A DNA stretch of 64,000 bases, taken from contig NZ_LR134266.1 of the NCBI RefSeq assembly GCF_900636365.1, forward strand, positions 1,315,501-1,379,500, written 5' to 3'. Below, piece after piece: positions 1 through 8,386 of this stretch; positions within the stretch are counted from its first letter, which is position 1, and each line of letters begins with the position of its first letter. Origin of the DNA: Streptococcus viridans. Its GTDB lineage: Bacteria; Bacillota; Bacilli; Lactobacillales; Streptococcaceae. The notes under the pieces were generated by a model that was not told the DNA's origin, ran no database searches, and saw only the letters and a program-made list of their open reading frames with translations. A program made the translations under genes and the position numbers.

Positions 1-1004
1 GGTGGTCTTTCACCATGGTGTATGGAGTAAAGACATAGGAGCGAATCTGACTTCCCCAGGTGATTTCTTTTTTATCACCCTTTAAGGAATCCACTTCAGC
101 TGCCTTCTTTTCTTGCTCCAATTGATAAAGTTTTGCCTGCAACATTTTCATTGCACGGTCACGGTTTCCGTACTGAGTCCGGTCAACTGTCGAAGCAACC
201 ACAATCCCTGTCGGGATATGAGTCAAACGAACACCTGTTGAAACCTTGTTGACATTCTGTCCACCAGCTCCACCCGAACGGAAGGTATCCATCTTGATAT
301 CGTCATCTCGGACTTCTACTTCAATTGTATCATCCAATTCTGGCATGACTTCAACTGACGTGAATGAAGTATGGCGACGTTTAGCTGAGTCGAATGGCGA
401 GATTCGTACCAAACGGTGAACGCCCATTTCTGATTTCAACAACCCATAGGCATGCGGTCCTTCGAAAGACAGCGTAACAGATTTAATCCCAGCCTCGTCT
501 CCCGCCTGGTAGTCCAAGACTTCCACCTTGAAACCATGAGCATTTCCGAAGCGGGTATACATCCGAAGAAGCATATCTCCCCAGTCCTGAGCCTCAGTAC
601 CTCCAGATCCCGGATGGATTTCCAAGATTGCATTATTATTATCATAGGGTTCTGACAAGAGAAGCGTCATTTCATAACTGGTCATCATCTTATCCAACTC
701 TATCAACTTCTCTTCTAGCTCTTCGTGAACGGATTCATCTTCTGAGAGAAACTCAAGAAGGATTTCGGATTCATCAAACAAGTCTGTCATTTGATGGAAA
801 TTCTCATAGGTTTGTTTCAACTCATTTAATTCCTGGGACGTTTTTTGCGCTGCAATATTATCATCCCAAAAATCAGGTTCTGTCATTTTGTTTTCCAAAA
901 TGGCAATTTCTTCTTCCAGACCCTCTAAGTCAAAGAGACCCCCTGAAAGAAGCTAATTTTTCACGATTCGCGTCAATTTTCTGACGGATTTCTGAAATAT
1001 CCAT
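1..1004 (-). CDS. prfB: Peptide chain release factor 2, 3' end cut by window edge, programmed +1 frameshift
   Basis: RF2 recognises UGA/UAA stops and releases the finished peptide from the ribosome. The start ATG (1004-1002) follows AGAGGT. The first frame reads 24 codons ([16 protein letters not shown]...) and hits an in-frame TGA at 932-930. Just before it are the internal Shine-Dalgarno AGGGGG (944-939) and the slippery CTT-TGA-C, the classic RF2 autoregulatory frameshift site. After a +1 shift the protein continues [12 protein letters not shown]... through the domain 3 region to the GGQ motif ([13 protein letters not shown]), whose glutamine helps peptidyl-tRNA hydrolysis. The C-terminus lies beyond position 1. 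Two separate frames here are one gene, not a pseudogene. A TATAAT at 1036-1031 is a plausible -10. In related streptococci ftsE-ftsX follow prfB, which cannot be checked here. Confidence 0.96.
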
Positions 1005-1183
1005 AAGTACCTCTTTCTAAGTATCAGTCTATTATACCACAAACCCCATCATTTGCACATAGTAAGAGATAGTAGGAATCATTTGACCACAAAAAATCGC
1101 ATAAAACCAAGCTGTTGTCACCTCCTTTGTTACATAATTGTTAGATTTGTTACATGTTAGTTAACTTTCTTTTTCTTATCAAC

Positions 1184-1204
1184 TTATGATACACTAGTGA
1201 TATG
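1184..1204 (+). promoter_or_regulatory. Promoter abutting the start codon (putative leaderless start)
   Basis: TATGAT (1185-1190) and an overlapping extended -10, TGATACACT (1187-1195), precede the ATG at 1202. The latter would start transcription at or next to the A of the ATG. No Shine-Dalgarno is present. Two TGTTACAT direct repeats lie further upstream (about 1131 and 1149). No good -35 is visible. Confidence 0.5.
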
Positions 1205-2059
1205 ACACGTATTGGTTTTATGAGTGACCTGCACCTGGATTCCAATCAGTTTGGCGAGACCGAACGCATGCAACTCCATCAGGTCCTAAAAGAAGAACAA
1301 ATTGATCACCTTCATCTAGCTGGCGACATTTCCAATGACTTTAAGCAGATAAGTCTCCCCTTTATTCAGGAACTCCAAAGACAGATTCCTGTCTCCTTTA
1401 ACCTGGGTAATCACGATATGCTATCTCTTTCAGAAGCAGAAATCAAACAGTACGATTTTCAAGTCCAAACCTTTGGGGATAGCCATTTAGTCAGTCTTGC
1501 TGGTTGGTACGATTATAGCTTTGTCCCTGAAAAGAGCAAGGAGGCCCACCTGCGTACCAAAAATACTTTCTGGTTTGATCGAAGATTGGAACGTCCTTTC
1601 GATGATCCAACCATCACGCAAGAAGTCCTCTCCCAATTGGATCAGGTCCTCGCTTCTTTAGATGGTAGAATCATCGTCGCTCTTCACTTTGTTCCCCACA
1701 AGGACTTTCTCGTTAGCCACCCCTACTTTCAGAAATTCAATGCCTTCTTAGGCAGTCAAGTTTTTCACGATCTCTTTTTGAAGCATAAGGTATCGGACGT
1801 GGTTTTTGGCCACTTGCACCATCGCCATCCTTCTAGAGTCATCGATGGCATCCACTATCACATGCGGCCTCTTGGCTATATTCGAGAATGGCAACTGACG
1901 GAAGACTTTTTCAAGGACTTTCCTCAATACAAGATTCCTCAAATGTATCGTCTTCATAAACGCTACAATGCTGTGAAAGACTTAGCTGAATTTCATCAAT
2001 ACAAAAGACAACATTTAGCAAGTGAATTTCGTCAGGCTTTAACCATCCTTGATTGCTAA
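1202..2059 (+). CDS. Calcineurin-like metallophosphoesterase
   Basis: A 285-aa cytosolic protein with the full metallophosphoesterase metal-site set: D9-x-H11 (SDLHLD), G41-D42, GNHD at 69-72, and a C-terminal FGHLHHRH near 202-209. These residues bind two metal ions and hydrolyse phosphoesters. The natural substrate cannot be read from the sequence; homologues of this size in streptococci are annotated only at family level. The gene stands alone, with prfB divergent upstream and a terminator downstream. The ATG has no Shine-Dalgarno and sits about 7 nt after a -10-like TACACT, so it may be translated from a leaderless message. Confidence 0.9.
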   Translation: MTRIGFMSDLHLDSNQFGETERMQLHQVLKEEQIDHLHLAGDISNDFKQISLPFIQELQRQIPVSFNLGNHDMLSLSEAEIKQYDFQVQTFGDSHLVSLAGWYDYSFVPEKSKEAHLRTKNTFWFDRRLERPFDDPTITQEVLSQLDQVLASLDGRIIVALHFVPHKDFLVSHPYFQKFNAFLGSQVFHDLFLKHKVSDVVFGHLHHRHPSRVIDGIHYHMRPLGYIREWQLTEDFFKDFPQYKIPQMYRLHKRYNAVKDLAEFHQYKRQHLASEFRQALTILDC

Positions 2060-2062
2060 AAA

Positions 2063-2104
2063 GAAAAGATTTCGACTCTCATAGGGAATCGAAATCTTTT
2101 TTCG
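2063..2104. terminator. Bidirectional intrinsic terminator
   Basis: AGATTTCGA (2067-2075) pairs with TCGAAATCT (2089-2097). A T-run follows on the + strand and an A-rich run precedes, so it can serve both the phosphoesterase gene and the convergent aquaporin gene. Confidence 0.85.
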
Positions 2105-2114
2105 TTAAAATTGC

Positions 2115-2783
2115 TTATGCTTCTGTTTCAATGAGATTCTTTGCAAGAAGGGCTGCCAAAACACCACCAACGATTGGAGCAAGGATAAAGATCCAAATTT
2201 GTTGAAGGGCTGCACCACCTACAAAGAGAGCAGGAGCCAAGCTACGAGCTGGGTTAACAGAAAGACCTGTAATGTTCAAGCCAACAAGAATGATCAAGGT
2301 CAAGCTCAAACCAATCACAAGACCAGCGATCTTCCCGTTTCCTTTAGAAGCTGATGTCACTGTCATGATGACCAAGATAAAGATAAAGGAAGCAATCACT
2401 TCAAACAAGAAACCGCCAAATGGAGTCACTCCTTTAGCCAAGGCATTTTCACCAAGACTAGCTGTTGACATACCTGAATTGGACAAAAGGAAGAAGACAG
2501 AAGCAGTCGCAATGAAAGCTCCCACTACTTGCGCTACAATGTAATTGACCAAGTCTTTTGAAGATAAGCGTTTGTTTACAAACATAGCAATGGAAACAGC
2601 TGGGTTCAAGTGAGCACCAGAAACAGTCCCAATGGAGTATGCAGCCGCAACAATTGACAAACCGAATGCCAAGGCAATTCCTAAATGCCCAAGTCCTTCA
2701 GTTCCATTTCCAAAAACAACAGCGCCAGTCCCGATAAAGACAAGCATAAATGTGCCGATTACTTCAGCAAAAAACTTTTTCAT
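2115..2783 (-). CDS. MIP-family aquaporin / glycerol facilitator
   Basis: A six-helix channel protein of 222 aa carrying both NPA boxes (SGAHLNPAVS in the first half, NPARSLAPALF in the second). These form the selectivity pore for water and small neutral solutes. I chose the ATG at 2783 (MKKFFAEVIG) because it has an AGAAAGGAA ribosome site just upstream; the frame stays open to 2843 but that extension is not family-like. The inter-helix loops are short, as in AqpZ-type water channels rather than longer GlpF proteins. Related streptococcal aquaporins have been linked to H2O2 and O2 handling, which would fit H2O2-producing oral species, but substrate here is inference. Confidence 0.9.
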   Translation of the reverse strand: MKKFFAEVIGTFMLVFIGTGAVVFGNGTEGLGHLGIALAFGLSIVAAAYSIGTVSGAHLNPAVSIAMFVNKRLSSKDLVNYIVAQVVGAFIATASVFFLLSNSGMSTASLGENALAKGVTPFGGFLFEVIASFIFILVIMTVTSASKGNGKIAGLVIGLSLTLIILVGLNITGLSVNPARSLAPALFVGGAALQQIWIFILAPIVGGVLAALLAKNLIETEA

Positions 2784-2865
2784 AATATAGTTTCCTTTCT
2801 TCAAACTGTTGTCTAGTTTATCAAAAATCAAGTCTGGGCTCAAGAAATATGCCTAGACACCTCTG

Positions 2866-2900
2866 CACACAAAAAAAGCCATCCGAAGATGACTTTTTTA
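2866..2900 (-). terminator. Terminator after the P-type ATPase gene
   Basis: AAAAAAGCCATC-CGAA-GATGACTTTTTT forms a short stem with one G-T pair and T-runs on either strand. It lies between the P-type ATPase stop (2905) and the aquaporin start. Confidence 0.7.
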
Positions 2901-2904
2901 ATAC

Positions 2905-5589
2905 TTAAATGGCATTTTTATCTTTTCCGAGTGCTCGTTGAACAGCTTTAACGATTTCAACCAAAACAACAATCATAAGGGCACCTACAGCAACAACCAA
3001 CCATTGTGTCAAGCTCAAATGAGACACATGGAAGAGTTTATTGAATCCAGGTACCATAATGGTCGCCATTAAAAGAATGAAGGCAACTGGGATAGACCAG
3101 TTAAAGGTCTTGTTTTTAAAGAGTCCTACTTTAAAGATGGATTGGTAAACGGATTTAACGTTAAAGGCATGGAGCAATTGGATCAATCCAAGAGTTGCAA
3201 AGGCCATAGTCAATGCGTCAGCATGGATTTCTGCACGAGTAGAGTGTTCAGGAGAAATCAAAGCCCAACCATAGACACCAAGAACTAGCATCGTTTGGAA
3301 GATTCCTTGATAAAGGATAGCCCCAAAGACACCACCATCAAAGAAGTTAGACTTACGACCACGAGGTTTGTGGGTCATAACGCCTGGCTCAGCAGGCTCT
3401 ACCCCAAGAGCGATAGCTGGTAAAGTATCAGTTACCAAGTTGATCCAGAGAAGATGCACTGGTTGCAACACATCCCAACCAAAGAGGGTTGCAAAGAAAA
3501 TCGTGAAGACCTCAGCCATATTGGCAGACAAGAGGTATTGGATGGATTTTTGGATATTGGAGAAGACCTTACGTCCTTCTTCTACTGCTACAATAATAGT
3601 TGCGAAGTTGTCATCGGCAAGGACCATATCAGAAGCCCCCTTAGAAACCTCTGTACCTGTAATCCCCATACCGATACCAATATCTGCTGTCTTAAGTGAT
3701 GGCGCGTCATTGACCCCATCACCTGTCATGGCAACAACCTTGCCTTCTTTTTGCCAGGCTTTCACGATCCGAACCTTGTGTTCAGGTGATACACGAGCGT
3801 ATACAGAGTATTGTTTGAAGACTTTTTGGAATTCTTCATCAGAGAGTTCGTTCAACTCAGCTCCAGTGAAGACATGGTCTTCTGTATCATTTGGATCGAT
3901 GATACCGAGACGTTTGGCGATAGCTTCAGCCGTATCTTGGTGGTCACCAGTGATCATAATCGGACGGATACCCGCTTCCTTAGCGACTCGGACAGCTTCT
4001 GCAGCTTCTGGACGTTCAGGGTCGATCATGCCGACCAAACCAGAGAAGATGAGGTCAGATTCAACAATTTCAGATTCCAAGGTTGGAATTTCCTTACTTG
4101 TCTTATAAGCCATCATCAAGACACGAAGGGCTTGCTTAGCCAAGTCTTTGTTGGTAGCAAGGATAGCTTGTTTATCTTCTTCTGTGATGGGGCGAACTTC
4201 CCCATTGACTTCAATACGAGTCACGCGCTTGAGCAGCTGATCAGGTGCACCCTTGACAGCGATAAAGTAAGAACCGTCTGCTTCCTTATGAATGGTAGAC
4301 ATGAGCTTACGGTCTGAGTCAAATGGCAATTCAGCTACACGTGGTTCATCCTTCAAGACCTCACGAACATCAAAGTTGTGGTCCAAACCAAACTGTACAA
4401 GAGCTGTCTCCGTTGGATCCCCAATCAACTTACCAGATGGATCCACCTTGGTATCATTGGCAAAGTTCATGATACGGAGGGTATTGTTGCTAGCAGCAAT
4501 CTCGGATGCCGAGCTTTGCAATTGACCGTTGGTATAAACTTTTTCAACCGTCATTTGGTTCATGGTCAAAGTACCTGTTTTATCAGATGCGATGATTTCT
4601 GTTGAACCAAGAGTTTCAACTGCTGGTAATTTACGAACAATCGAATTACGTTTGGCAAGGGTTGTTGTCCCCAAAGATAGAACGATGGTTACAATGGCAG
4701 GGAGACCTTCTGGAATCGCAGCAACCGCAAGAGCAACCGCCACCATCAAGCCTTCTAATGGATGTTCTCCACGAACAAAGACACCAACCAAGAAAGTGAT
4801 CACTGCAATCACAACGATCAAGTAAGTCAAGGCCTTAGATAATTGTTCCAAGCTTTGCTTCAATGGTGTCTCTGTCTCGTCAGCATTAGCCAACATGTCC
4901 GCAATCTTACCAACTTCTGTGTACATACCAGTGTTGGTCACGACACCAATCCCACGACCGTAAGTTACGTTTGAGTTTTGGTAACCCATGTTAACACGGT
5001 CCCCGATACCGGCATCCGCTTCAACAAGTCCTGTCACATCTTTTTCAACTGGGACAGACTCCCCTGTAAGAGCTGCTTCTTCAATTTTAAGGGAAGCTGC
5101 TTCAAACAAACGCATATCTGCGGGCACGACATCTCCTGCTTCAAGCAAGACGATATCTCCAGGTACCAATTCTTTTGAGTCAATCTCAATGACATGACCA
5201 TCACGACGAACACGAGCCATCGGGCTAGACATATTTTTCAGAGCTTCAATGGCTGCTTCTGCTTGCCCTTCTTGGTAAACCCCAAAGGCAGCATTCAAGA
5301 CAACAACGGCCAAGATGATCATGGCATCCGTTAAACCATCCATCCCTTCTGTAATCACAGAAAGTGCCGCTGCTGCAAGCAAGATGATAATCATCAAATC
5401 CTTAAATTGATCAAGGAATTTAGCTAGCAGGCTCCGTTTCTCTCCCTCTTCCAACTCATTGCGACCATAAGTCGCTAGGCGTTCTTGAGCTTGAGCAGTT
5501 GACAAACCCTCGATAGATGAGTCCAAGTTCTTTAGGACTTCTTCTGAGGTCTGTGTGTAAAACAAGTCTTTATTTTGTTCTTTTGACAA
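2905..5589 (-). CDS. mgtA: P-type IIA cation-transporting ATPase (Mn2+/Ca2+ exporter, MgtA/CaxP type)
   Basis: An 894-aa membrane pump. The N-terminal cation-ATPase domain is followed by the actuator TGES (175-178), M4 motif PEGLP (293-297), phosphorylation motif DKTGTLT with Asp336, the hinge GDGVNDAP in the P domain, and C-terminal helices ending in KDKNAI. The motif set places it with SERCA/PMR1-like type IIA pumps. As I recall, it closely resembles the pneumococcal protein reported as CaxP (Ca2+ efflux) and later as MgtA, a Mn2+/Ca2+ exporter controlled by a Mn2+ riboswitch; the riboswitch upstream here supports Mn2+ export. The start codon is TTG (5589-5587) behind a strong GGAGGAG. Metal specificity is inferred from family and leader, not measured. 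Confidence 0.93.
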   Translation of the reverse strand: MSKEQNKDLFYTQTSEEVLKNLDSSIEGLSTAQAQERLATYGRNELEEGEKRSLLAKFLDQFKDLMIIILLAAAALSVITEGMDGLTDAMIILAVVVLNAAFGVYQEGQAEAAIEALKNMSSPMARVRRDGHVIEIDSKELVPGDIVLLEAGDVVPADMRLFEAASLKIEEAALTGESVPVEKDVTGLVEADAGIGDRVNMGYQNSNVTYGRGIGVVTNTGMYTEVGKIADMLANADETETPLKQSLEQLSKALTYLIVVIAVITFLVGVFVRGEHPLEGLMVAVALAVAAIPEGLPAIVTIVLSLGTTTLAKRNSIVRKLPAVETLGSTEIIASDKTGTLTMNQMTVEKVYTNGQLQSSASEIAASNNTLRIMNFANDTKVDPSGKLIGDPTETALVQFGLDHNFDVREVLKDEPRVAELPFDSDRKLMSTIHKEADGSYFIAVKGAPDQLLKRVTRIEVNGEVRPITEEDKQAILATNKDLAKQALRVLMMAYKTSKEIPTLESEIVESDLIFSGLVGMIDPERPEAAEAVRVAKEAGIRPIMITGDHQDTAEAIAKRLGIIDPNDTEDHVFTGAELNELSDEEFQKVFKQYSVYARVSPEHKVRIVKAWQKEGKVVAMTGDGVNDAPSLKTADIGIGMGITGTEVSKGASDMVLADDNFATIIVAVEEGRKVFSNIQKSIQYLLSANMAEVFTIFFATLFGWDVLQPVHLLWINLVTDTLPAIALGVEPAEPGVMTHKPRGRKSNFFDGGVFGAILYQGIFQTMLVLGVYGWALISPEHSTRAEIHADALTMAFATLGLIQLLHAFNVKSVYQSIFKVGLFKNKTFNWSIPVAFILLMATIMVPGFNKLFHVSHLSLTQWLVVAVGALMIVVLVEIVKAVQRALGKDKNAI

Positions 5590-5620
5590 AACAGTCTCCT
5601 CCTTTTTGGCCTCTTTTTAC

Positions 5621-5656
5621 AAAAAAAGAGACCTGTTTTTTAAAAAAACAAGTCTC
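5621..5656 (-). terminator. Riboswitch expression-platform terminator
   Basis: Reading the minus strand, GAGACTTG and a T-run pair with an A-run and CAGGTCTC, followed by seven T. This intrinsic terminator sits directly 3' of the yybP-ykoY aptamer and ends before the mgtA ribosome site. In this class Mn2+ binding is expected to block terminator formation and switch the gene on. Confidence 0.85.
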
Positions 5657-5733
5657 GCTGTTTAATATAGCGCCGGAAATAATTCGGAATGACGACACTA
5701 TCGCGGTTTCCCGCCAGCTACTCCCTTGAGTGG
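5657..5733 (-). promoter_or_regulatory. yybP-ykoY (Mn2+) riboswitch aptamer
   Basis: The minus-strand leader contains the two conserved blocks of the class: AAGGGAGTAGC near the 5' end (5727-5717) and GTCGTCATTCC (5694-5684), followed by CCGGCGCTA and a terminator. In the known structure these loops meet and bind Mn2+ and Mg2+. It lies between a good promoter and the TTG start of the P-type ATPase. The 3' aptamer boundary is approximate. Confidence 0.9.
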
Positions 5734-5737
5734 TTTC

Positions 5738-5765
5738 ATTATACCACAACTCATAAAAAAATCAA
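5738..5765 (-). promoter_or_regulatory. mgtA promoter
   Basis: The -35 TTGATT (5765-5760) and -10 TATAAT (5743-5738) are 16 bp apart. Transcription would begin about 5731, giving a leader of about 140 nt that holds the riboswitch. Confidence 0.8.
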
Positions 5766-5782
5766 GAAAAACTACTAAAAAA

Positions 5783-6166
5783 CTAGTCTCCCCATGTCAA
5801 TTCTAAGCGATAGGTAGCGAATTGCTGACTTTCATCCGTCGTCAACAACTGATAGGACAAGCCAAGCTTATTTTGCTCCAATCTATATTCCTGAGTATCA
5901 ATCACAAACTGCTGCATGCCCAGGGGAGTTGGAATGAGCGCATGACCTTTCTCAGAAGCTATAAATTTCATGATGGATTTTGGAGTTGAGAAGCGAGTCA
6001 TGGTCAATTCTTGATCATGAAATTTCAAGGCTACTTTTTCTCCTTCTTCGTTGACGTAAAGCAGATAGTGATAGCCCCCCTTTTCCTTCCACTCCCCTTC
6101 GTAATATTGATCCATCACTTCGAGTTGTTCATCAAATTGAATCTGATTTTGTATTCTAATTTTCAA
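5783..6166 (-). CDS. DUF1934 family protein
   Basis: A small (127 aa) beta-rich soluble protein of the DUF1934 family (YwiB-like, lipocalin/beta-barrel type). Family function is unknown. The core IQNQIQFDEQLEVMDQYYEG through LELTWGD is what I recognise. The frame is open to 6247, but the likely start is the TTG at 6166 (MKIRIQNQ...) because AAAGGATGG lies 7-12 nt upstream. An ATG at 6193 is the alternative. The gene is divergent from the HD-domain hydrolase gene and ends just before the mgtA promoter. Nothing indicates a role in metal export. Confidence 0.8.
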   Translation of the reverse strand: MKIRIQNQIQFDEQLEVMDQYYEGEWKEKGGYHYLLYVNEEGEKVALKFHDQELTMTRFSTPKSIMKFIASEKGHALIPTPLGMQQFVIDTQEYRLEQNKLGLSYQLLTTDESQQFATYRLELTWGD

Positions 6167-6261
6167 AAGTTCCCATCCTTTCCCTCTTTCCATTATTTTA
6201 CCAAAAACTTCTTTCTTTTTCCTATTGCAACCATCTCTCAATACCAATTTAGGCCGTTTTC

Positions 6262-6279
6262 TGCTATAATAGAGGCATG
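6262..6279 (+). promoter_or_regulatory. Extended -10 promoter abutting the start codon (leaderless)
   Basis: TGC-TATAAT (6262-6270) is a consensus extended -10. The ATG at 6277 begins exactly 7 nt after it, so the expected transcription start is the A of the ATG. AGAGG at 6271-6275 is only one base from the ATG and cannot work as a normal ribosome site. Confidence 0.7.
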
Positions 6280-7587
6280 AATGAAAAAGTATTTCGGGAT
6301 CCTGTGCACAACTATATCCACGTGGATCACCCAGTCATTTACAAGCTCATTAATACAAAAGAATTTCAACGACTACGTCGCATCAAACAGTTGGGAACCT
6401 CTGGGTTTACCTTTCATGGGGGCGAGCATAGTCGTTTTTCGCACTGTCTAGGAGCCTATGAAATCGCTCGTCGCATCCTATCGATCTTTGATGAGAAATA
6501 CACTGATCAATGGGACTCGAGCGAATCCCTTCTTACCATGGTTGCCGCCTTGCTCCATGATATCGGACACGGCGCTTATTCGCATACCTTTGAAGGCCTA
6601 TTTGATACAGACCATGAAAAAATGACTCAGGAAATCATTACCTGTCCTGAAACGGAAATTTACCAGATATTAATTAAAGTAGCACCAGACTTTCCTCAAA
6701 AGGTTGCCAGTGTTATCGACCACACCTACCCTAATAAACAAGTGGTGCAGTTAATCTCTAGTCAGATTGATGTCGATCGCATGGATTACCTTCTACGAGA
6801 CGCCTACTTCACTGGTGCTTCTTACGGCAATTTTGATTTAACTCGTATATTGCGTGTCATTCGTCCAGTAGAAAACGGAATCGCTTTTCAGGTCAATGGG
6901 ATGCATGCGGTTGAAGATTATGTTGTTTCTCGCTACCAAATGTATATGCAGGTCTACTTCCACCCGGCTACTAGAGCGATGGAAGTCCTATTGCAGAATC
7001 TGCTCAAGCGGGCACGTCATCTCTATCTTGCGCATAAGGAATTCTTTCACGCGACTTCACCCCGCTTGATTCCATTCTTTGAACACCAGGTAAACCTTGC
7101 CGATTACCTTGCTTTGGACGATGGCGTTATGAATACCTATTTTCAATCTTGGATGGAAAGCCCTGACTCTGTTCTCTCTGATTTGGCCCAGCGTTTTATC
7201 AATCGCAAGGTTTTCAAATCCATCCTCTTTCAAGATAAGGTCGAAAAACAATTAGCTACTCTCAAACAACTGATTCAAGAGGTCGGTTTCGATCCAACCT
7301 ATTATACGGCTATTCATCGAAATTTTGACCTTCCTTACGACGTTTACCGACCAGATTCAGAAAAACCTCGTACTCAAATTGAAATCATCCAGAAGGATGG
7401 AAATTTAGCTGAGCTATCCCTCCTCTCTCCTATCGTTGCTTCCTTAGCAGGTAGCAGACAAGGGGATAACCGCTTCTATTTCCCAAAAGAAATGTTGCTT
7501 GAAAATAGTTTGTTTACACCTCAACTACAACTATTCCAGTCCTATATTGTTAACGATACCTTCACAGGAGAAAAAGATGAACATTAA
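6277..7587 (+). CDS. HD-domain phosphohydrolase (dNTPase-like)
   Basis: A 436-aa HD-superfamily enzyme with H51-x4-H56 (GEHSRFSHCLGAYE), the HD pair at 94-95 (LLHDIGHGAYSH) and a later metal-binding Asp in SQIDVDRMDYLLRD. It resembles SAMHD1/YwfO-type proteins, which hydrolyse nucleoside triphosphates; the substrate of streptococcal members is not fixed by sequence. It heads a four-gene operon: its stop overlaps the next start by 11 nt. The promoter places the transcription start on the ATG, so the operon message may be leaderless. An in-frame downstream restart with a ribosome site is not apparent. Confidence 0.92.
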   Translation: MNEKVFRDPVHNYIHVDHPVIYKLINTKEFQRLRRIKQLGTSGFTFHGGEHSRFSHCLGAYEIARRILSIFDEKYTDQWDSSESLLTMVAALLHDIGHGAYSHTFEGLFDTDHEKMTQEIITCPETEIYQILIKVAPDFPQKVASVIDHTYPNKQVVQLISSQIDVDRMDYLLRDAYFTGASYGNFDLTRILRVIRPVENGIAFQVNGMHAVEDYVVSRYQMYMQVYFHPATRAMEVLLQNLLKRARHLYLAHKEFFHATSPRLIPFFEHQVNLADYLALDDGVMNTYFQSWMESPDSVLSDLAQRFINRKVFKSILFQDKVEKQLATLKQLIQEVGFDPTYYTAIHRNFDLPYDVYRPDSEKPRTQIEIIQKDGNLAELSLLSPIVASLAGSRQGDNRFYFPKEMLLENSLFTPQLQLFQSYIVNDTFTGEKDEH

Positions 7588-8386
7588 ACTTGTTGCCCTT
7601 GATATCGATGGGACCCTTTTAACATCTGACGGCCAAGTAACCCCCGAAGTTTTTCAAGCCATCCAAGATGCCAAAGATCAAGGGGTCCATGTTGTCTTAG
7701 CAACTGGTCGTCCTCGTTCTGGTGTCCTTCGATTGTTAGAAGAACTTCATTTGGATCAGCCGGGTGATCTCGTCATTACCTTCAATGGAGGGCTCATTCA
7801 AGACGCCCACACTGGTGATACTCTCTATGAAGAACACCTCTCCTACAATGACTATTTAGATATTGAAGCACTAGCTCGTAAATTAGCTGTTCCTATGCAC
7901 GCTAGTGCCAAGTCTGGCATTTATACAGCTAATCGTAACATTGGTACCTATACCGTCCATGAAGCCAAATTGGTCCACTCTGATCTTTTCTACCGGACTC
8001 CAGAAGAAATGAAGCAGCATACGGTTCTCAAGTGTATGTATGTCGACGAACCGGAAGTCTTAGAAAGAATCATCTCCTCTATTCCAGATAGTTTTTACGA
8101 CCGTTTTACGATTGTGCGTTCCGCACCTTTTTACCTTGAAATTTTGCCTAAAACAGTTGATAAAGGCCGGGCGCTCTTACACTTAGCGTCTAAGTTACAC
8201 TTAAGTCCAGACCAAGTGATGGCGGTCGGCGATCAAGAAAACGACCATGCTATGCTAGAAGTTGCTGGCTTCCCAGTCGCGATGGACAACGCTAGTCCTG
8301 AATTAAAAGAGATTGCTAAAGTTGTTACGCGATCCAACGATGAGTCGGGTGTTGCTTACGCCCTTAGAAAGTGGGTACTCCATTAA
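7577..8386 (+). CDS. Cof-type HAD phosphatase
   Basis: A 269-aa haloacid-dehalogenase hydrolase of the Cof (IIB cap) subfamily. Motif I is DIDGT at 9-13 with nucleophile Asp9. Motif II lies in VLATGRPR, and motif IV is GDQENDHAM. Members dephosphorylate sugar phosphates, FMN or PLP; specificity is open here. The start at 7577 is chosen because AGGAG lies just before it and motif I then falls at the N-terminus; the frame itself extends to 7499. It overlaps the HD gene by 11 nt, and its TAA shares a base with the ATG of murM (TAATG), indicating translational coupling. Confidence 0.93.
   Translation: MNIKLVALDIDGTLLTSDGQVTPEVFQAIQDAKDQGVHVVLATGRPRSGVLRLLEELHLDQPGDLVITFNGGLIQDAHTGDTLYEEHLSYNDYLDIEALARKLAVPMHASAKSGIYTANRNIGTYTVHEAKLVHSDLFYRTPEEMKQHTVLKCMYVDEPEVLERIISSIPDSFYDRFTIVRSAPFYLEILPKTVDKGRALLHLASKLHLSPDQVMAVGDQENDHAMLEVAGFPVAMDNASPELKEIAKVVTRSNDESGVAYALRKWVLH

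Noticed and set aside
930-932. In-frame stop early in prfB as sign of a pseudogene
   Set aside because: The stop is part of the conserved RF2 frameshift signal and the rest of the gene is intact to the window edge.
3368-4108. 246-codon plus-strand frame opposite the P-type ATPase
   Set aside because: It lies wholly inside mgtA on the other strand, has no domain or ribosome site and is explained by codon bias of the real gene. The same holds for other long opposite-strand frames over tuf, ppc, smc, lysS and thrS.
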